Assembly (NCBI RefSeq): GCF_001909055.1
Contig: NZ_LVWI01000041.1
Span: forward strand, 47,513-111,512
Reading direction: 5' to 3'
DNA: 64,000 nt
From: Paenibacillus helianthi
GTDB lineage: Bacteria; Bacillota; Bacilli; Paenibacillales; Paenibacillaceae
Each line of letters starts with the position of its first letter. The stretch's first letter is position 1. Below are positions 60,224 to 64,000 of this stretch, piece by piece. Under the pieces are notes generated by a model. It searched no databases, was not told where the DNA came from, and saw nothing but the letters and a program-made list of their open reading frames with translations. A program made the translations under genes and the position numbers.

Positions 60224-63200
60224 TTATCTCAAACCGGAATCTCTTTGCCACTTTAAGACTTTATTCTGAAAAACCGTAGCTTCAGTATGGTTAGGATTGT
60301 TTCCAAAAAGATAGATTCCACTTTCTGTCTGATGAACCTTTAATATTTTCGCCTTTTCTTTACCTAATCCTTTTTCATGATAGAAATCTAGATCCAGGTC
60401 AGAAAGTTCTTTTTTCTTAATCGTTGATTCACCAGTAAATTGGATGTTGTCTTGAATATTTTCTCCGCCAAAAGCCAATCCTTGTCTGTGATGTCCTTTT
60501 TCAAGGTCACCACTACTCACCAAAGAGTTGTACTCTTCTCGTGCGACTTTCAAATCATTCTTTTTTACGATTATCGATTCGTCTGGATTTGGGAACCAAT
60601 CTGGATTTTCTTTATATCTTTTAACTGCTTCGTCATAATGAGGTCCATAAACTTCTTTACCTTTCAGGACCTTTTCACTAATTTCACTAGTCGGTTTCTT
60701 CCCAGCAAGTTCAAGCTCTTTATATTGCTTCTCATCGACGTCCTTCATCGTCCCGTCAACCAGCAGCACCCAAGGATTAACCTCGCCATACAGACGGATA
60801 TGCTTACCCTTGCGCTCAAGCTTGAACCGCTTGAACTTAAACTTCTGCAGAATCCGGTCCACCAGACCCTGGAGCTTTTTGGCCCCCTTCATGAGCCCCT
60901 TTTGCAGGCTCTTGATCACGATTTTGCCATTGCGTATGATCATGCTGCCGCTCTTGGAAGCGAGCTTGGCTCCGGTTTTCAGCAAGCTCTTGATGCCCTT
61001 GACTCCTGCACCCGCTAAGGTCTTCGCACCAGTGGCCGCAGCTCCAACGCCTTTCTTCACGGCTTGTCCGGCTTTGTTCAGCCCTTTGCCGATCGCTTTG
61101 AAGCCAAGCTCCATCGCCAGCTCCACGAGTCCCATGGCCAGTGCGGTTGCCAGCGCAATGGCGGCCGGCTCGATCATCTTCTGCCAGCCTTGGCTCAGAT
61201 AGGTGCCGATGTAGCCCGAAGCTTGGACAATAGTCTGGGCGACGGATTTAATCGCATCTGCTTGCAGATACACCGTGATCAGGTTGATGATCATCGGGAG
61301 TGCAGCGGTAATAGCCCCGCCTGTGATGATCTCCGCAGCCACCACGCCAACCAAGATGCCTGTAATGGCAGCCAAAAGCTTCAATCCATTATTCTTCATC
61401 CATTTTATTACATATGATTTAATCTGGTCAAACAGCATTTTCGCATTGCCCGCACGAAGTTTCGCGCCATCGGCTATTTTGTCGCCCAGGCTTTGATCTG
61501 CTTTTCCGGTATCGAATTCCGCCATGATGCTGTCCATGGTGGCCGGATCGCGGCTGCCTGACACCTGCTTGCTCTCCCCGTCCTTGAGGTTTGCTTCCTG
61601 CACCAGTGCCGGGTCCATCTCACCCGCTTCGACCGACTCCATTTCGATGTCGTCTGCGGTGAGCTTCTCGTCCGCTTGAGGCTGACCGGTGTCCTGCGTA
61701 TGCTCTGCTGCTCCGCCTTCTGCCGTCCCTGCTCCCATCGGCTTGGAGATGTCTACTCCGAGCAGATACTCCCACATCTTGCCTTCCAAATGGCTGAGCG
61801 AACGCTTCGCCGCCTTGCCGAGCGCACCAATCCGTGCGAGCACATCGAGAAATGTAGCAATGAGCAGGTTGCCCAGGGTTGAGATTAACTGGGTGTAGAA
61901 GTTCTGCACCGCAGCCAGCGCCTGATCCACCTTGGCGGCCAGGAAGTCCATGACCTGTGTGACTTTGGTTTTGAGCTTCTGCGCCAGCTGGTTGACGGCC
62001 TTCACGGCCTTGTTGACGACACCGTCAATTTTACTGCATATTTTGGCGGCGATGCCCGGGAATTTGGCAAACACCACGGAGACCAGTTTTTTGAGCAGCG
62101 TACCCAGGCCTTTGATCAGGGTGGTGATCAGTTTGCGGCCCAGTTCGATAATGCCCAGCACGGCTTGTTTGGCTTTTTCAAAAATGAACTTCACCGCTTT
62201 GCGAAGGCCTTCGAAAATGAAGTTGACGGCCTTCTTAACGACCTCAACCACCGCTTCGAGCTTGTCCTTCACCCAGCCGAGGAAGCCGCCTTTCTTTTCT
62301 TCCTTGGCCTTTTCCTCTACATGTTTGCCGTCCGCATCCTTCTTGGCTTTGCTGTAGGCTTGGGTGGCTTCCCGTTCCGCTTCGGTCTGCTTTTTCTGCG
62401 CTTCGCGTTCTTTTTCGGTCCGGATGCTGTTGATCTCGCCCTTTTTCTGCTGCGCGGCCGCTCCTGCCTGTCCGGCATAGTCGGCTTCGGCTGCATCCAG
62501 CTCGTTTTTCCATTCGCCGCGCAGGTTGTCGACTTCCGCCTTGGCCCCGGCCTGCTGGCTGAGTTGCTTGTTCTTGGCATCGGCTTCCGCCTGCTGGATT
62601 TGCGCGTGGCTGTCTGCTTTGGAGATCAGCACCTTGTTGTCGAACTTTGCTTTTTCCTTGCTATATTCAGCCTGCTTCGCGCCAAGCTGCTTCTTCATTT
62701 CTGGAGCAAGGCTGCGATTGAGCCCGGCAGTCATGTCCGCAGGCACTCCCAGTGCGGGCAGTTTTTTGGCTCCGGGTGCATTTCCGCCTTGCAGCTCTGC
62801 GGAAGCCTTCAGCGTAGAACCGTCCGGTTCGGGATAGATGTCATTCTCACCAAACGGAGTGTGGATCTGGCCTATCTCCGCCTGCTTGGCTGCTCCTACC
62901 TGCTGGGAGGCCTCCTGATTGAAGCCTTCGAGCTGGGATGGATCTGCCTCGCCAGTCATGCTGATGCCTGGCGGCTGAGCCACAGCGGAACGGATTTCGC
63001 CCAACATAGCTTCAGGGTTACCGTCCGGGCTGGAAGATCTGATGTTCATTCGCTCCAGGTTCCCCGTAGCTGCGGTCCCACCGGTACGCTCACTCTTATA
63101 CCCCTCCGGTGTGGAGTGTTTTAGTGGCGCTGGCTTTTTCCGGGCTTGAAAGACTTTGCCTTTCAGTCCCGTCGGTGCAGGAATTAGCGGAAGCCCCTGC

Positions 63201-64000
63201 CGGGTCTTCTGCTTCTGCTTAGCAAAAGCCTCTGCGGAACCATCCACCGCCTGGGCATAGGCGTCTCCCATCTCTGTCGGCTGAATCCGGGTCAGCTGAT
63301 CGAGGATTTGCCCCGGATCTTCGCCGTGGATGTTCACCTTCTTGGCCTTGGCGGGTGCTTCCTTATCCTCTCCTGCTAAAGCCCCTAGAGCATCTCCGAG
63401 TGAAGGTTCCTTCGCTGCTCCCTTTTGCGCGGGTTCCCCTTGGGCTTCCTTCGCTTCCTTTCCCGACTGCGATTCCACATCTGCCTTGGAATCTTTGCCT
63501 TCCTTTGAATCTTTGCCTTCCTTGGTGTCCTTAGCGTCCTTGGCGTCCTTGGCGTCCTTGCCGTCCTTGGCGTCCTTGGTGTCCTTAGCTTCCACCGGCT
63601 GTTCTTTCCCAGTCTCGTTAGCCTTCGAACCCGTTGCTTCGCCTTCGGCTGGCTGCGGAGCGGCTGCCTCCTCTTTCCCGTCCAGTTGCCCTCCATCTGC
63701 TGTTCCCTTGTTCTCTTCAGTAGCGGAAGGAAAACTCTTCGCCCGGGGTTTGCCCCACTTTTTGAATGCAAAGTTGCCCTTTGTCTTATTGCCGGACTGT
63801 TCATTCTGCTGCGCCTTCGGTTCAGTCTGAACGCTGACTTGTTGTACCTCGCTTTGTACCCGTTCCAGTTTCTGCTCTTGAGGTTGCTTCTGCTCACTTA
63901 CTGACGGCTCCTTGGTGGCTGACGGTGTCTCTTGAACAGGTGCCGCAAGAGCAGGCTCCTGTTCAACCTGGGAATCCCCCGCAATCCCCTCCCCTTGCTC
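60224..64000 (-). CDS. Large eCIS-associated polymorphic toxin, partial (N-terminus beyond window)
   Basis: The frame is open to the right edge, so 1258 codons are visible and the start is missing; GTG 63595 is internal. Order: disordered Gln/Glu-rich stretch, a KD/KE low-complexity run (about 63475-63595), alanine-rich helices, amphipathic and hydrophobic segments (VVKKAVNFIFEGLRKAVKFIFEKAKQAV..., later a membrane-like helix AAITGILVGVVAAEIITGGAI), the RLYGEVNPWVLL junction also seen in the orphan cassette, then a 140-aa toxin domain. That domain has DLEKGHHRQGLAFGGENIQDNIQFTGE (GHH at 60488-60496), matching GHH-type HNH/Endo VII nuclease toxins. Delivered by the eCIS in the model; context supports this but does not prove it. 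Confidence 0.82.
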   Translation of the reverse strand, partial: EQGEGIAGDSQVEQEPALAAPVQETPSATKEPSVSEQKQPQEQKLERVQSEVQQVSVQTEPKAQQNEQSGNKTKGNFAFKKWGKPRAKSFPSATEENKGTADGGQLDGKEEAAAPQPAEGEATGSKANETGKEQPVEAKDTKDAKDGKDAKDAKDAKDTKEGKDSKEGKDSKADVESQSGKEAKEAQGEPAQKGAAKEPSLGDALGALAGEDKEAPAKAKKVNIHGEDPGQILDQLTRIQPTEMGDAYAQAVDGSAEAFAKQKQKTRQGLPLIPAPTGLKGKVFQARKKPAPLKHSTPEGYKSERTGGTAATGNLERMNIRSSSPDGNPEAMLGEIRSAVAQPPGISMTGEADPSQLEGFNQEASQQVGAAKQAEIGQIHTPFGENDIYPEPDGSTLKASAELQGGNAPGAKKLPALGVPADMTAGLNRSLAPEMKKQLGAKQAEYSKEKAKFDNKVLISKADSHAQIQQAEADAKNKQLSQQAGAKAEVDNLRGEWKNELDAAEADYAGQAGAAAQQKKGEINSIRTEKEREAQKKQTEAEREATQAYSKAKKDADGKHVEEKAKEEKKGGFLGWVKDKLEAVVEVVKKAVNFIFEGLRKAVKFIFEKAKQAVLGIIELGRKLITTLIKGLGTLLKKLVSVVFAKFPGIAAKICSKIDGVVNKAVKAVNQLAQKLKTKVTQVMDFLAAKVDQALAAVQNFYTQLISTLGNLLIATFLDVLARIGALGKAAKRSLSHLEGKMWEYLLGVDISKPMGAGTAEGGAAEHTQDTGQPQADEKLTADDIEMESVEAGEMDPALVQEANLKDGESKQVSGSRDPATMDSIMAEFDTGKADQSLGDKIADGAKLRAGNAKMLFDQIKSYVIKWMKNNGLKLLAAITGILVGVVAAEIITGGAITAALPMIINLITVYLQADAIKSVAQTIVQASGYIGTYLSQGWQKMIEPAAIALATALAMGLVELAMELGFKAIGKGLNKAGQAVKKGVGAAATGAKTLAGAGVKGIKSLLKTGAKLASKSGSMIIRNGKIVIKSLQKGLMKGAKKLQGLVDRILQKFKFKRFKLERKGKHIRLYGEVNPWVLLVDGTMKDVDEKQYKELELAGKKPTSEISEKVLKGKEVYGPHYDEAVKRYKENPDWFPNPDESIIVKKNDLKVAREEYNSLVSSGDLEKGHHRQGLAFGGENIQDNIQFTGESTIKKKELSDLDLDFYHEKGLGKEKAKILKVHQTESGIYLFGNNPNHTEATVFQNKVLKWQRDSGLR

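Noticed and set aside
63475..63595. Short regular repeats resembling a microsatellite or CRISPR
   Set aside because: They encode the KD-rich linker of the toxin in frame.
60224..63595. GTG at 63595 as the start of the large toxin
   Set aside because: The frame continues open upstream to the window edge with the same composition, so the true start lies beyond 64000.
63385..63897. 170-aa Arg-rich minus-strand frame
   Set aside because: Out-of-frame shadow of the toxin gene, whose own frame is open to the window edge.

Overview
The window looks like a chromosomal segment of a Paenibacillus or closely related Bacillales bacterium. Evidence: strong GGAGG ribosome sites, many TTG/GTG starts, SigA-type promoters, a Bce-type two-component system, an LtaS-like sulfatase, YkoP and DUF3139 proteins, and relatives of Gram-positive extracellular contractile injection systems (eCIS). 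No rRNA, tRNA, CRISPR array or intact insertion sequence was seen.

Layout. (1) 0-4.1 kb: tandem repeats, a BceRS-like two-component pair and an LTA-synthase-family enzyme. (2) 4.1-8.9 kb: an AT-rich island of single genes, all on the minus strand (three unknown small proteins, a frameshifted tyrosine recombinase, a PgsA-like enzyme, a GNAT protein). They are separated by related hairpin-bearing repeats with a GTTAG core, and copies of a second 20-bp motif lie at both ends. It resembles a gene-cassette array. (3) 8.9-28 kb: ordinary accessory metabolism and regulation: alpha/beta hydrolase, BNR-repeat exported protein, HD-domain protein, lipoproteins, DinB, AraC/LysE, polysaccharide deacetylase with YkoP, an ABC ATPase lacking its permease, a MarR-esterase-amidohydrolase operon, and a TetR/MFS/SDR efflux unit. 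Several promoters and palindromic operators are readable here. (4) 28-54.3 kb, minus strand: a long eCIS structural locus read right to left: AAA+ ATPase, DUF4255 cap protein, sheath, tube, tail-assembly protein, DUF6760 protein, second tube, an unknown 518-aa protein, LysM tube-hub adaptor, gpD-like hub, gpV-like spike, PAAR tip, gp25 wedge, two baseplate J-type proteins, gpI-like protein, two very long tail fibres with S74 chaperone domains and a small coiled-coil protein between them. An RCC1-repeat protein lies just beyond. (5) 54.4-56.4 kb, plus strand: an ABC transporter/GntR operon that separates the eCIS structural genes from the toxin genes. (6) 56.3-64 kb, minus strand: a polymorphic toxin region. 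One large toxin runs off the right edge and ends in a GHH-type nuclease-like domain, followed by its immunity gene. Then comes an orphan 5'-truncated toxin cassette with a different (WHH-type) C-terminus and its own immunity gene, then decayed fragments of a third copy.

Inferred working model: regions 4 and 6 together would be a contractile particle plus exchangeable nuclease payloads, with two fibre proteins for target binding. No obvious tape-measure protein is visible; the long helical middle of the toxin, or a gene beyond 64000, could fill that role. All functional assignments rest on motif recognition and gene order by eye; no database search was possible.
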